Assembly (NCBI RefSeq): GCF_000308495.1
Contig: NZ_BAFU01000012.1
Span: 1 to 64,000 of the forward strand
DNA length: 64,000 bases
DNA from: Nocardia brevicatena NBRC 12119
GTDB taxonomy: Bacteria; Actinomycetota; Actinomycetes; Mycobacteriales; Mycobacteriaceae
Reading direction: 5' to 3'
Position numbers and translations under genes: made by a program. Position 1 is the stretch's first letter, and every line of letters begins with the position of its first letter. The notes beneath the pieces were generated by a model. It did no database searches and was not told the DNA's origin. It saw nothing but the letters and a program-made list of their open reading frames with translations. Positions 7,659 through 16,733 of this stretch are shown here, one piece after another.

Positions 7659-8852
7659 TCAGCGTGCGGCGGCGGGCTGTTTCAGGGCGGTCATGGCGAT
7701 GATGTCGCGTTGCACCTCGTTGGTACCGCCGCCGAAGGTGAGGATCAGCGCGGCGCGGTGCATTCGTTCGAGACGGCCGAGCAGGACCGAGCCGGGGGAG
7801 TCCTGGCGCAGGTGCGCTTGGGGTCCGAGGACCTCCATGAGCAGCCGGTAGGCCTCGGTGGCCAGTTCGGTGCCGTACACCTTGCAGGCCGACGCGTCCC
7901 AGGGGCGCGGTGCCATATCCCCGCCGGCGTCGGCCCGACTGGCGATCTCCCAGTTCATCAGCTTCAGGTACTCGACCTTGGCGTGCACGCGGGCCAGGTT
8001 CAGCCGTACCCATTCCCGGTCGAAGACGCGGGAGCCGTCGGCGGCCCGGGTCTGTTTCGCCCAGGCCACGGTCTGCCGCAGGGCCAGGGTGAGCGCCGCG
8101 GACGAGGTGAGCGCGACCCGCTCGTGGTTGAGCTGGTTGGTGACCAGCGGCCAGCCGCCGTTCTCCGGGCCGACCAGCGCGGTGACCGGGACGCGCACAT
8201 CCTGGTAGTAGGTGGCGCTGGTATCCGGCCCGGCCATGGTGTGCACGGGGGTCCAGGAGAAGCCCTCGGCGTCGGTGGGCACGATGAGCATGCTGATGCC
8301 CTTGTGCTTCTTGGCGTTCGGGTCGGTGCGCACGGCCAGCCAGACGTAGTCGGCATAGGGGATGAGGCTGGTCCACATCTTCTGGCCGTTGATGACGTAT
8401 TCGTCGCCGTCGCGCACCGCGGTGGTGCGCAGACTGGCCAGGTCGGTGCCCGCGCCGGGTTCGGAGTAGCCGATGGAGAAGTGCAGTTCGCCGGAGGCGA
8501 TCCTGGGCAGGAAGGACTTCTTCTGTTCCTCGCTGCCGTAGTGCATGATCGTCGGTGCCACCGAGTTGATGGTCAGGAAGGGGACCGGCGCGCCGGCGAT
8601 GGCGGCCTCGTCGGTGAAGATGAGCTGGTCCAGCATGGGGCGGTCCTGGCCGCCGAATTCCTTCGGCCAGCCGAGAGCCAGCCAGCCGTCGCGGCCCATT
8701 TCCCGGACGACCTCGCGGTAGACGTCGCCCTCACCGTACTCGCCGGTCTGGGCGCCGAGGGCGTGCCTGCGCTCGGGGGTGATGAGCCGGGCGAAGTAGT
8801 CGCGCAACTTCGCGCGTAGCTTTTCCTGTTCCGGGGTGTACGCAATGCGCAT
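7659..8852 (-). CDS. chsE4: steroid acyl-CoA dehydrogenase subunit ChsE4 (FadE26)
   Basis: A 397-residue acyl-CoA dehydrogenase, the catalytic partner of ChsE5. Visible are the FAD/substrate segment GYSEPGAGTDLASL, INGQKMWTS, and Glu244 in NHERVAL, matching the position of the catalytic base reported for the M. tuberculosis protein. The C-terminal GGTNEVQRDII is a family signature. GAGG lies 8 nt before the ATG at 8852. It is first in the chsE4-chsE5 operon and diverges from fdxD, with a KstR-like site between them. Confidence 0.88.
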   Translation of the reverse strand: MRIAYTPEQEKLRAKLRDYFARLITPERRHALGAQTGEYGEGDVYREVVREMGRDGWLALGWPKEFGGQDRPMLDQLIFTDEAAIAGAPVPFLTINSVAPTIMHYGSEEQKKSFLPRIASGELHFSIGYSEPGAGTDLASLRTTAVRDGDEYVINGQKMWTSLIPYADYVWLAVRTDPNAKKHKGISMLIVPTDAEGFSWTPVHTMAGPDTSATYYQDVRVPVTALVGPENGGWPLVTNQLNHERVALTSSAALTLALRQTVAWAKQTRAADGSRVFDREWVRLNLARVHAKVEYLKLMNWEIASRADAGGDMAPRPWDASACKVYGTELATEAYRLLMEVLGPQAHLRQDSPGSVLLGRLERMHRAALILTFGGGTNEVQRDIIAMTALKQPAAAR

Positions 8853-8975
8853 GGCAGTACCTCGAGACTTCGTTCTTCGGCTTGAGTGGCGTCTCCCGAC
8901 GGGGTCGGGCCTGGCCCGGGTCCGGAAAAAGGGACCGGATCTGGTACCGGTTACCGCCGATCATTGCATATTGAC

Positions 8976-8989
8976 TGAAACATGTTCCA
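8976..8989. promoter_or_regulatory. KstR-like operator, chsE4/fdxD divergent promoter
   Basis: TGAAACATGTTCCA fits TNNAACNNGTTNNA at every fixed position. It is centrally placed between the chsE4 start (8852) and the fdxD start (9075), so one site could control both units. This is the best match of the four sites in the window. Confidence 0.7.
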
Positions 8990-9074
8990 GTATTGGGGGG
9001 TAATCATGCAATGTTGGTCCCTGCGGCGGCATTGGCTTGTTACGCTTCGGCGACTGACGGGGTAAGGAGTTCCG

Positions 9075-9263
9075 ATGAAGGTCAGCGTTGATTTCGACCA
9101 GTGCGAGGCGAATGGGATCTGTGTGGGAATCGCTCCCGACGTGTTCGAACTCGACGATGAGGACATGCTGCACGTGGCCGAGGGTGAGGTTCGGGCCGAC
9201 CGGGTGACCCAGGTCGAGGAGGCCGTGGCGCAGTGTCCGAAAGCGGCGTTGCGGTTGCTGTGA
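9075..9263 (+). CDS. fdxD: [3Fe-4S] ferredoxin, FdxD-like
   Basis: A 62-residue ferredoxin with three cysteines (Cys10, Cys16, Cys54-Pro), the pattern of single [3Fe-4S] ferredoxins that feed electrons to P450s and other oxygenases. Acidic stretches (FELDDEDMLHVAEGEV) are typical. TAAGGAG lies 7-13 nt before the ATG. Its place between chsE4 and the SDR gene matches Rv3503c. The redox partner is not encoded in the window. Confidence 0.88.
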   Translation: MKVSVDFDQCEANGICVGIAPDVFELDDEDMLHVAEGEVRADRVTQVEEAVAQCPKAALRLL

Positions 9264-9282
9264 ATCCGCTCTTGCCGGTAAT

Positions 9283-9296
9283 AAGAACAGGTTCTA
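9283..9296. promoter_or_regulatory. KstR-like operator upstream of hsd4A
   Basis: AAGAACAGGTTCTA matches the KstR consensus except at the first base, 12 nt before the hsd4A GTG. It lies within the 44-bp fdxD-hsd4A gap, so it may mark an internal promoter. Confidence 0.55.
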
Positions 9297-9307
9297 AAGT
9301 CGGCCCG

Positions 9308-10213
9308 GTGAGCGATACAGATATCAGCCTTGCCGGGCGAGTGGCGATTGTGACCGGCGCGGGAGCAGGTCTCGGCCGCGCCGAGGCCCTCGCGCTGGCG
9401 GGCGTCGGTGCCTCGATCGTCGTCAACGACCTCGTCGAATCGGACGCGGTAACCGAGACGCTGGAGCACATCCGGGCGCTGGGTGCGAAGGCCGAGTTCG
9501 TGGCGGGCAGTGTCGCCGAGCGTGCCACCGCGGACACCCTGATCGCCGCCGCCACCGAATCGTTCGGCGGGCTCGACATCGTGGTCAACAACGCGGGTAT
9601 CACCCGCGACCGCATGCTGTTCAATATGTCCGACGAGGAGTGGGACGCCGTCGTCGCGGTCCATCTGCGTGGCCACTTCCTGCTGTGTCGCAATGCCGGT
9701 GCCTATTGGCGCGGCAAGTCCAAAGAAACCGGGGCGCCGGTCTACGGCCGAATTGTCAACACCTCTTCCGAGGCGGGTCTACTCGGGCCGGAGGGGCAGG
9801 CCAACTACGCGGCCGCCAAGGCCGGTATCACCGCCCTGACGCTCAGCTGCGCGCGGGCATTGTCCCGCTTCGGTGTCCGGGTCAATGCCATCTGCCCGCG
9901 AGCGCGGACCGCGATGACCGAGAAGGTGTTCAGCGCGCCGCCCGAGGATGAGGTCGATCCCCTGTCTCCCGAGCATGTGGCGCGGCTGGTGACGTACCTG
10001 GCCTCGCCCGCCGCCGACGCGGTCAACGGGCAGGTTTTCGTGGTGTACGGCCGCATGGTGGCCCTGATGGCCGCACCCGAGGTCGAGCAGCGGTTCGATG
10101 CGCCCGGTGCCGAATGGTCGACCGCCGATCTTGCCGCCACGCTGCGCGGCTACTTCGCCGAGCGCCCCGAAGGCCGTACGTTTTCTGCATCGGCTCTACA
10201 CGATCTGGGTTGA
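9308..10213 (+). CDS. hsd4A: short-chain dehydrogenase, Hsd4A-like
   Basis: A 301-residue SDR with the nucleotide-binding TGAGAGLG, the NNAG strand motif, a catalytic serine in NTSSEAGLLG and YAAAK. Hsd4A of mycobacteria oxidises the 3-hydroxyacyl-CoA in sterol side-chain beta-oxidation and also has 17beta-hydroxysteroid dehydrogenase activity. The frame is open from 9233, but that start lies inside fdxD; the GTG at 9308 after a KstR-like site is preferred. It corresponds by position to Rv3502c, next to yrbE4A. Confidence 0.8.
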   Translation: MSDTDISLAGRVAIVTGAGAGLGRAEALALAGVGASIVVNDLVESDAVTETLEHIRALGAKAEFVAGSVAERATADTLIAAATESFGGLDIVVNNAGITRDRMLFNMSDEEWDAVVAVHLRGHFLLCRNAGAYWRGKSKETGAPVYGRIVNTSSEAGLLGPEGQANYAAAKAGITALTLSCARALSRFGVRVNAICPRARTAMTEKVFSAPPEDEVDPLSPEHVARLVTYLASPAADAVNGQVFVVYGRMVALMAAPEVEQRFDAPGAEWSTADLAATLRGYFAERPEGRTFSASALHDLG

Positions 10214-10419
10214 GTGGCCTGCCCGGTATGCCGGGTATGTGCGGATGACCGGACGGCGCGGAGAGTTGAACGGTTGTCCAAGGATTGGTAGACATTGGTG
10301 CACATGTGCGGCGGCTCACAACGGTGATGCCGAAACTGCATAAACATTGTTCCAGTCTTGGTGTCTGAGATTGGAGTAAATATGCAGTTCAAATACCGCA
10401 AAAAGGCCCCAGACAGGAA

Positions 10420-10433
10420 GTGAACGTGTTCTA
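10420..10433 (+). promoter_or_regulatory. KstR-like operator of the mce4 operon
   Basis: GTGAACGTGTTCTA matches all but the first fixed base of the KstR motif, 75 nt before yrbE4A. The 295-bp gap after hsd4A therefore holds the likely mce4 promoter. A second element, TAAACATTGTTCCA at 10341-10354, has one extra base in the spacer and is not called. Confidence 0.6.
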
Positions 10434-10508
10434 CTTGGCGGGTGCGTGCCGGGGGTCGATCCGACACGCTCGCCAGCGGGACCAGCAGTCAGGCAAGGAG
10501 GATCGTCG

Positions 10509-11273
10509 ATGAACGAGGTCCTCGCCGTGCCATTGCGGGCCGTCGGCGGATTCTTCGAACTCATGGCGGACGTGGCCCGCGCCAGTGTGCGGCCGCCGTT
10601 CCAATGGCGCGAGTTCATCGACCAGTCCTGGTTCGTGGCACGGGTGTCCATCATCCCCACCCTGCTGGTCGCCATCCCGTTCACCGTGCTGGTGAGCTTC
10701 ACCCTGAACATCCTGCTCCGGGAGATCGGCGCCGCCGACCTCAGCGGCGCGGGCGCGGCCTTCGGCGCGGTCACCCAGGTCGGCCCGATCGTCACCGTGC
10801 TCATCGTCGCCGGTGCCGGTGCCACCGCCATCTGCGCGGACCTGGGTGCCCGCACCATCCGCGAGGAAATCGACGCCATGCGCGTGCTCGGTATCGACCC
10901 CATCCACCGGCTGGTGGTGCCGCGGGTGCTGGCCTCGATGTTCGTCGCGTTGATGCTCAACAGTCTGGTGTGCACCATCGGTATCGCAGGCGGCTTCCTG
11001 TTCTCGGTGTACCTGCAGGACGTGAACCCGGGCGCGTTCGTCAACGGCATCACCCTGCTGACCAGCCTGCCCGAGCTGATCATCTCCGAGGTGAAGGCCG
11101 GACTGTTCGGGCTGATCGCCGGAATGGTCGCCTGCTACCTGGGCCTGAACGTCAAAGGCGGTCCGAAGAGTGTGGGTGATGCGGTGAACCAGACGGTCGT
11201 CTTCGCCTTCATGGCCCTGTTCGTGGTGAACGTGGTGGTCACCGCGGTCGGTATCAAGTTCGCGGTGCGGTGA
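10509..11273 (+). CDS. yrbE4A: Mce4 transporter permease YrbE4A
   Basis: A 254-residue MlaE/YrbE-family integral membrane protein, one of two permeases of the Mce4 sterol importer. About five hydrophobic segments are visible, with the family loop EEIDAMRVLGIDPI (about 118-131) thought to contact the MceG ATPase, which is not encoded here. AAGGAG at 10495-10500 supports the ATG at 10509; an in-frame upstream ATG at 10446 lacks such a site. It is the first gene of the ten-gene operon. Confidence 0.92.
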   Translation: MNEVLAVPLRAVGGFFELMADVARASVRPPFQWREFIDQSWFVARVSIIPTLLVAIPFTVLVSFTLNILLREIGAADLSGAGAAFGAVTQVGPIVTVLIVAGAGATAICADLGARTIREEIDAMRVLGIDPIHRLVVPRVLASMFVALMLNSLVCTIGIAGGFLFSVYLQDVNPGAFVNGITLLTSLPELIISEVKAGLFGLIAGMVACYLGLNVKGGPKSVGDAVNQTVVFAFMALFVVNVVVTAVGIKFAVR

Positions 11274-11277
11274 TGCG

Positions 11278-12129
11278 ATGTCGTTCGTAATCCGGTCCCG
11301 ATTCCCGCGGATGGTCCGGCGAGTACGCCGACTGTCCGACTCGATGGACGAACTCGGCAGGCAGGCCGTGTTCTACGGCCGCGCGCTCGGCTCCATGCCC
11401 CGCGCGCTGATGCACTACCGCACCGAGACGATCCGGCTCATCGCCGAGATCAGCATGGGCACCGGGGCGCTGGCCGTGATCGGCGGCACCGTGGTGATCG
11501 TCGGCTTCCTGACCCTGTTCTCCGGCGGCACCATCGCCGTCCAGGGCTACAGTTCGCTCGGCAATATCGGCGTCGAGGCGCTGACCGGCTTCTTCGCCGC
11601 CTTCATCAATGTGCGCATCGCGGCCCCGGTGATCTCCGGTATCGGCCTGGCCGCGACCATCGGCGCCGGCTCCACCGCGCAGCTGGGCGCGATGCGGGTG
11701 GCCGAGGAGATCGACGCGCTGGAATCCATGGCGATCCGGCCGGTGCCGTACCTGGTCGGCACCCGGGTACTGGCGGGCATGATCGCGATCGTGCCGCTGT
11801 ACGCGCTGGCGGTCATCGCCTCCTTCGTCGCCAGCCGGTTCGCCACCGTGGTGATCTACGGACAGTCGGCGGGCGTCTACGACCACTACTTCTCGACCTT
11901 CCTGATCCCGAGCGACATCCTGTGGTCGTTCGCCCAGGCCATATTCATGGCCCTGGCGGTAATGATGATCCACACCTACTACGGCTACACCGCGGCGGGC
12001 GGGCCGGTCGGAGTGGGCGTCGCAGTGGGTAACGCGGTGCGGGCCTCATTGGTCGCGGTGGTCACGGTGACCCTGCTGATCTCGCTGGCCGTGTACGGCA
12101 CCTCGGGCAACTTCAACCTCTCCGGGTAA
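11278..12129 (+). CDS. yrbE4B: Mce4 transporter permease YrbE4B
   Basis: A 283-residue second MlaE-family permease that pairs with YrbE4A. An N-terminal amphipathic stretch (1-50) precedes several membrane segments, and the loop EEIDALESMAIRPV (about 143-156) matches the ATPase-contact loop of YrbE4A. It begins 4 bp after the yrbE4A stop codon. Confidence 0.92.
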   Translation: MSFVIRSRFPRMVRRVRRLSDSMDELGRQAVFYGRALGSMPRALMHYRTETIRLIAEISMGTGALAVIGGTVVIVGFLTLFSGGTIAVQGYSSLGNIGVEALTGFFAAFINVRIAAPVISGIGLAATIGAGSTAQLGAMRVAEEIDALESMAIRPVPYLVGTRVLAGMIAIVPLYALAVIASFVASRFATVVIYGQSAGVYDHYFSTFLIPSDILWSFAQAIFMALAVMMIHTYYGYTAAGGPVGVGVAVGNAVRASLVAVVTVTLLISLAVYGTSGNFNLSG

Positions 12130-12131
12130 GC

Positions 12132-13355
12132 GTGATGATGGATTCGAATCGACCGGATGGGTTACCGGGCGGCCGGCTTGCCGGACTGTGGCGGAAATTC
12201 GGTCTGAAAGTGGCGGGCATCGCCCTGATACTGGGCATGGTCGCGGTGACGGCGGTATCACTGGTGATGTTCGTGGGCGGTTTCACCCCCACGGTCACCG
12301 TCACCGTGGCGGCCCCGCGCAGCGGCCTGGTCCTGGACCCGGACGCCAAGGTGAAGGTGCGCGGTGTGCAGATCGGCACCGTGGCCGAGATCACCCGCAC
12401 CGACGCCGGGTCGACCCTGCGCCTGGCGCTCGACCCCGACCTGCTGCGGCTGGTCCCGGAGAACGCGACCGTGGACATCCGCTCCACCACGGTTTTCGGC
12501 GCCAAGTACGTGAACTTCGTGATCCCCGAGCAGCCGGCCGCCGAGCCGCTGCGACCGGGCGCGCGGGTGACGGCCGAGAAGGTGACCGTCGAGTTCAACA
12601 CGCTGTTCCAGCGTCTGTCCGATGTTTTGGCCGAGGTGGAACCGGAGAAGCTGAACGCCACCATGACGGCGCTGGGCACCGCGCTCGAGGGGCGGGGCGA
12701 GCGACTGGGTGATCTGCTCTCGCGCAGCAACACCTATCTGCGTGAGATCAATCCCAGCCTGCCCACCCTGCGACGGGATCTGGCCACCTCGGCGGCGGTC
12801 ACCAACCTCTACGCCGATACCGCCGGTGACCTGCTGCGCACCGCGGACAACGCGACGGTCGCCGGCCGCACGGTGGCCGAATCGGAATCCGAGGTGGACG
12901 CCCTGCTGGTGAACCTCACCGGTCTCGCCGACACCACCGGGGCGGTTTTGCGGGACAACGAGAACCAGTTGGTCACCGCGCTGGATCTGCTGCGGCCGAC
13001 CGCGAGCCTCCTACACGAATACGCCCCGGCGCTGAACTGCATCGTCGGCGGTCTGGCCAAGGCCATGCCGCTCGCCGAGCAGGTCTTCGGCGGCGGGCAG
13101 CCGGGTGTCGCGCTGAACACCAGCTTCATGTACGGCCACGATGGATACAACTACCCGGAGGACCTGCCGAAAGTGAATGCGACCGGCGGACCGCAGTGCG
13201 CGGGGGTGCTCGACCGAGTGCCGGACAGTCATGCCGATTACGTTGTCACCGATACCGCCGAAGGCGCTCCCTACACGCCGTCGACCAGACTGGAGGTCAA
13301 CACTCCGTCGGTGTTCCAGGTGCTGTTCGCCGGTATGCCCGGGGTGGGCCGATGA
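12132..13355 (+). CDS. mce4A: Mce4A, MCE-domain sterol uptake protein
   Basis: A 407-residue protein: a membrane anchor at about 24-48, a single MCE domain (about 55-130, with VKVRGVQIGTVAEI), then a long helical region. Mce proteins form a tube or shuttle carrying lipid across the periplasm to the YrbE permeases. The Mce4 system imports cholesterol in M. tuberculosis and Rhodococcus. Three start codons lie in a row (GTG 12132, ATG 12135, ATG 12138), so the exact start is uncertain. Confidence 0.9.
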   Translation: MMMDSNRPDGLPGGRLAGLWRKFGLKVAGIALILGMVAVTAVSLVMFVGGFTPTVTVTVAAPRSGLVLDPDAKVKVRGVQIGTVAEITRTDAGSTLRLALDPDLLRLVPENATVDIRSTTVFGAKYVNFVIPEQPAAEPLRPGARVTAEKVTVEFNTLFQRLSDVLAEVEPEKLNATMTALGTALEGRGERLGDLLSRSNTYLREINPSLPTLRRDLATSAAVTNLYADTAGDLLRTADNATVAGRTVAESESEVDALLVNLTGLADTTGAVLRDNENQLVTALDLLRPTASLLHEYAPALNCIVGGLAKAMPLAEQVFGGGQPGVALNTSFMYGHDGYNYPEDLPKVNATGGPQCAGVLDRVPDSHADYVVTDTAEGAPYTPSTRLEVNTPSVFQVLFAGMPGVGR

Positions 13356-14377
13356 GGAATACCGCGACCACGGTCAAACTGGCCATCTTCACCCTGGTGA
13401 TGACGCTTGTCTTCGCCGGGCTGGCGGTGGTGTTCTCGCAGGTCCGCTTTTCCCGGGAGAACGGCTACCACGCGGTCTTCGCCAGTGCGTCGGGGATGCT
13501 GCCCGGCGACAAGGTGCGTATCGCCGGGGTGCCCGTCGGCTCGGTGACCTCGGTGAAGGTGGGCAAGGACTACAAGGCGCACGTCGAGTTCGACGTCGAC
13601 CGCAAATACCGGCTGCTGGCAAGCACCCGCGCCACCATCCGCTACGAGAACCTGGTCGGCGACCGGTACCTGGAACTGCTGGAGGGGCCGGGCGATACCG
13701 AGACGCTGCCGCCCGGCGGCACCATCGGATCGGACAAGACCGCGCCCGCCCTGGACCTGGATCTACTGCTCGGCGGTTTCAAACCGCTGCTGCGCGGCCT
13801 GGACCCGGCCCAGGTCAACGACCTGACCAACGCCCTACTGCAGATCTTCCAGGGTCAGGGCGGAACACTGGTGTCGCTGCTGAACAGCAGCGGTTCGTTC
13901 GCCAAGACCCTGGGCGACCGGGACGAGCTCATCGCCGGCGTGATCGACAACCTCAACGCCGTCCTGAAGACGATCTCCGACCGGGGCGACCAGTTCGCCA
14001 CCACGATCGACGAGCTACAGCGACTGGTCAGCGGACTGGCCGCGGACCGCGATCCGATCGGCGTGGCCATCCCGCGGCTCGCGGGCGCCTCGGCGGCCCT
14101 CACCGATCTGCTGGCCCAGGCCCGCCCCGATCTGCAGGCCACCATCGCCCAGACCGGCCGAGTCGCCACGAATCTCGACAACGACTCCGACACCGTCCAA
14201 TGGGTGCTGGACAAACTGCCCCCGACCTACAAGAAGCTGAACAAGATCGGCTCCTACGGCTCGTTCCTGCAGTTGTACGTCTGCCGGACGAACTTCCTGG
14301 TGGACGGCCCCGAGGGCAAACCGCTGCTCCTGGAGCTGCCCGGTGAGCAGACGACCGGAAGGTGTGCGAGCGAGTGA
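13352..14377 (+). CDS. mce4B: Mce4B, MCE-domain protein
   Basis: A 341-residue protein with an N-terminal membrane helix (about 7-28), an MCE domain with DKVRIAGVPVGSV, and helical repeats rich in leucine. The ATG at 13352 overlaps the mce4A stop as ATGA. A longer in-frame reading from 13196 would overlap mce4A by 160 bp and is discarded. Confidence 0.9.
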   Translation: MRNTATTVKLAIFTLVMTLVFAGLAVVFSQVRFSRENGYHAVFASASGMLPGDKVRIAGVPVGSVTSVKVGKDYKAHVEFDVDRKYRLLASTRATIRYENLVGDRYLELLEGPGDTETLPPGGTIGSDKTAPALDLDLLLGGFKPLLRGLDPAQVNDLTNALLQIFQGQGGTLVSLLNSSGSFAKTLGDRDELIAGVIDNLNAVLKTISDRGDQFATTIDELQRLVSGLAADRDPIGVAIPRLAGASAALTDLLAQARPDLQATIAQTGRVATNLDNDSDTVQWVLDKLPPTYKKLNKIGSYGSFLQLYVCRTNFLVDGPEGKPLLLELPGEQTTGRCASE

Positions 14378-15435
14378 AGGAGAACTCACGGGTAGTGACC
14401 ATCGGCGTCGTGGGCCTGGTGCTCGCGGTGTCGATCGCGCTGTCGGCGCTGCAGTTCGAGCGGTTGCCGTTCATCCGTGGCGGGGCGACGTTCACCGCGT
14501 ACTTCGCCGATGTCGGCGGGCTCATCCCCGGCGACGATGTCGAGGTGGCAGGTATCCGATCCGGCCGCGTCGAGGCCGTCTCGCTCGACGGCGCCAAGGT
14601 GCTGGTGCGGTTCGCCCTCGACGAGACGATCGTGCTGGGCGACAAGACCACCGCGGAGATCAAGACGAACACCGTGCTCGGCCGCAAATCCCTGGCGGTG
14701 AACCCGGACGGTTCCGGGGCTCTGCGAGCCGACGACACCATCCCGTTGGAACGGACCGTCTCGCCGTACTCGCTCAACGACGCCCTCAGCGAGCTGACGA
14801 GCACGGTGCAGGGCCTGGATCTGGACCGGGTCGACCGGACGCTGGACGCACTGTCGGAGGCATTCGCCGACACACCCGCCCCGCTGCGCGCCGCCCTGGA
14901 CGGGGTGACCGCCCTGTCGCGCAGTATCAACGCGCGCGACCAGGCGTTGTCCGATCTGCTGTCCCGCGCCCAGAACGTCACCACGATCCTCGCCGACCGC
15001 AGTGACAAGGTCAACGCGCTGCTGGTGGACGGCAACGAACTGCTCGGCGAGCTGGAACGGCGGCGGGCCGCGATCGGCCAGTTGATCGTGTACGTCAACG
15101 CGCTGTCCCAGCAGCTGTCCGGGCTGGTCGCCGACAACGAGGCACAGCTCAGACCGGCGTTGGACACATTGAATTCGGTACTGGATCTGCTGCAGCGCAA
15201 CCGGGACAACATCACCGGCGCGCTCGAAGGGCTGGGCCCGTTCTCTGCGGCGCTCGGGGAGCAGGTCGGCAGCGGCCCATACTTCAACGCCTATGTGGTG
15301 AACGCGAGCAGTGAGACCCTGCAGCCGCTCGTCGACGCACTGGTCTGGCCGCAGCATCTGCCGGAATCGCTGCGCGCCTACCTACTCGAACCGGGTCCGA
15401 GGATCGGGCCGTCCGTACAGGAGCCGCCGCGATGA
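14374..15435 (+). CDS. mce4C: Mce4C, MCE-domain protein
   Basis: A 353-residue protein with an N-terminal hydrophobic anchor (VVTIGVVGLVLAVSIALS), an MCE domain with DDVEVAGIRSGRV, and a coiled helical tail. The GTG at 14374 overlaps the mce4B stop as GTGA and has GGAAGG 11 nt upstream; a GTG at 14362 is also possible but falls on that site. Confidence 0.88.
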   Translation: MKENSRVVTIGVVGLVLAVSIALSALQFERLPFIRGGATFTAYFADVGGLIPGDDVEVAGIRSGRVEAVSLDGAKVLVRFALDETIVLGDKTTAEIKTNTVLGRKSLAVNPDGSGALRADDTIPLERTVSPYSLNDALSELTSTVQGLDLDRVDRTLDALSEAFADTPAPLRAALDGVTALSRSINARDQALSDLLSRAQNVTTILADRSDKVNALLVDGNELLGELERRRAAIGQLIVYVNALSQQLSGLVADNEAQLRPALDTLNSVLDLLQRNRDNITGALEGLGPFSAALGEQVGSGPYFNAYVVNASSETLQPLVDALVWPQHLPESLRAYLLEPGPRIGPSVQEPPR

Positions 15436-16733
15436 GTATCGGCAATGCCGTCCGAAGGTCGCCCCGCTGGGTTCTGATCGTCGCCGAGGTACTGGTCGGC
15501 GCATTGGTGGTGTTCGGGGCCTACATCGTCTTCGACCGGATCGGGACCGCCCAAATCACTGCCTACTTCACCTCCACCAGCGGTCTGTACGCCGGCGACG
15601 AGGTGCGAGTGCTCGGGGTGAAGGTCGGTCGCATCGACGATATCGAGCCCGGCGCCGAGCAGGTTCGGGTATCGATGACGATCGAGCGGGGCATCGACCT
15701 GCCTGCCGACGCCCGGGCCGTGATCATCTCGCCCTCGCTGGTATCGGCCCGATTCATCCAGCTGGCCCCCGCCTATACCGGCGGGCCGAAGCTGGCCGAC
15801 GGCGCCGAGATCGGTATCGAACGCACCGCCGTCCCGGTGGAGTGGGACGATATCAAAACCGAACTGTCCAGGCTGGCCACCGCGCTGGGGCCGGTCGGCG
15901 ACGACCCGAAGGGCTCGTTCGGCCGGGCCATCGATACCGCCGCCGAGAACCTCGAGGGCAACGGCGACAAGTTCCGGGAAACCCTGCGCGAACTGTCGGC
16001 CACCATGACCACGCTGTCCAACGGGCGGACCGATCTGTTCGGCACCATCCGCAACCTGCAGAAGTTCGTGGAGGTGCTGTCGAACAGCAACGAGCAGATC
16101 GTGCAGTTCGGCGACCGCCTGGCCTCGGTGTCGTCGGTGCTGGCCGGCGTCTCGAACGATCTGGGTGCCGGCCTGGACAATCTGGATATCGCGCTGGCCG
16201 ATGTGAAACGCTTCCTCGACGGCAGCGGCGCCGAACTCACCGAGGGGGTGCAGCGGCTGGCCGAGGTCACCCAGATCCTGGTGGACAAACGCCCCGAACT
16301 GGAGCAGGCGCTGCACTCCGGGCCGACCGCGCTGGTGAACTTCTACCAGATCTACAAACCGGCCCAGGGCACGCTCACCGGCGCCATCTCGTTGAACAAC
16401 ACCGCCGATCCGCTGAGCTTCCTCTGCGGTTCCGTGCGGGCGCTGGAACAGCACGAATCCGATACCAGCGCCGATCTGTGCGCGGAATACCTGGCTCCGG
16501 TGATCAAGTCGCTGGCCATGAACTACCCACCCATCATGGCCAACCCGGCCACGGGTGTGACCGCGTTCCCGAACCAGCTGCACTACACCACACCGGAAGT
16601 GGAGGCCAAGGCCCAGGCCACGCCCGGCGCGCCGGCGGGGCCCGCCGCGCCGTCGTCGGTTCCGGTGGGTGTCCCGCTCGGACTGCCGGGTCTGGCCATC
16701 CCCGGTCTCACCCCGCCCGAAGGAGGACGATGA
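15432..16733 (+). CDS. mce4D: Mce4D, MCE-domain protein
   Basis: A 433-residue protein with an anchor helix at about 14-33, an MCE domain (DEVRVLGVKVGRI), a long helical middle, and a Pro/Ala/Gly-rich C-terminus. It overlaps mce4C by ATGA and mce4E by a shared ATGA. It is the longest of Mce4A-D here. Confidence 0.9.
   Translation: MSIGNAVRRSPRWVLIVAEVLVGALVVFGAYIVFDRIGTAQITAYFTSTSGLYAGDEVRVLGVKVGRIDDIEPGAEQVRVSMTIERGIDLPADARAVIISPSLVSARFIQLAPAYTGGPKLADGAEIGIERTAVPVEWDDIKTELSRLATALGPVGDDPKGSFGRAIDTAAENLEGNGDKFRETLRELSATMTTLSNGRTDLFGTIRNLQKFVEVLSNSNEQIVQFGDRLASVSSVLAGVSNDLGAGLDNLDIALADVKRFLDGSGAELTEGVQRLAEVTQILVDKRPELEQALHSGPTALVNFYQIYKPAQGTLTGAISLNNTADPLSFLCGSVRALEQHESDTSADLCAEYLAPVIKSLAMNYPPIMANPATGVTAFPNQLHYTTPEVEAKAQATPGAPAGPAAPSSVPVGVPLGLPGLAIPGLTPPEGGR

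Noticed and set aside
10341-10354. Extra KstR-like site TAAACATTGTTCCA
   Set aside because: The half-sites are separated by three bases instead of two, so it breaks the consensus. The better site is at 10420-10433.
15311-16729. Upstream extension of the mce4E frame
   Set aside because: It runs through mce4C/mce4D in another frame, is Arg-rich and lacks MCE features. Mce4E starts at 16730 after AGGAGG.
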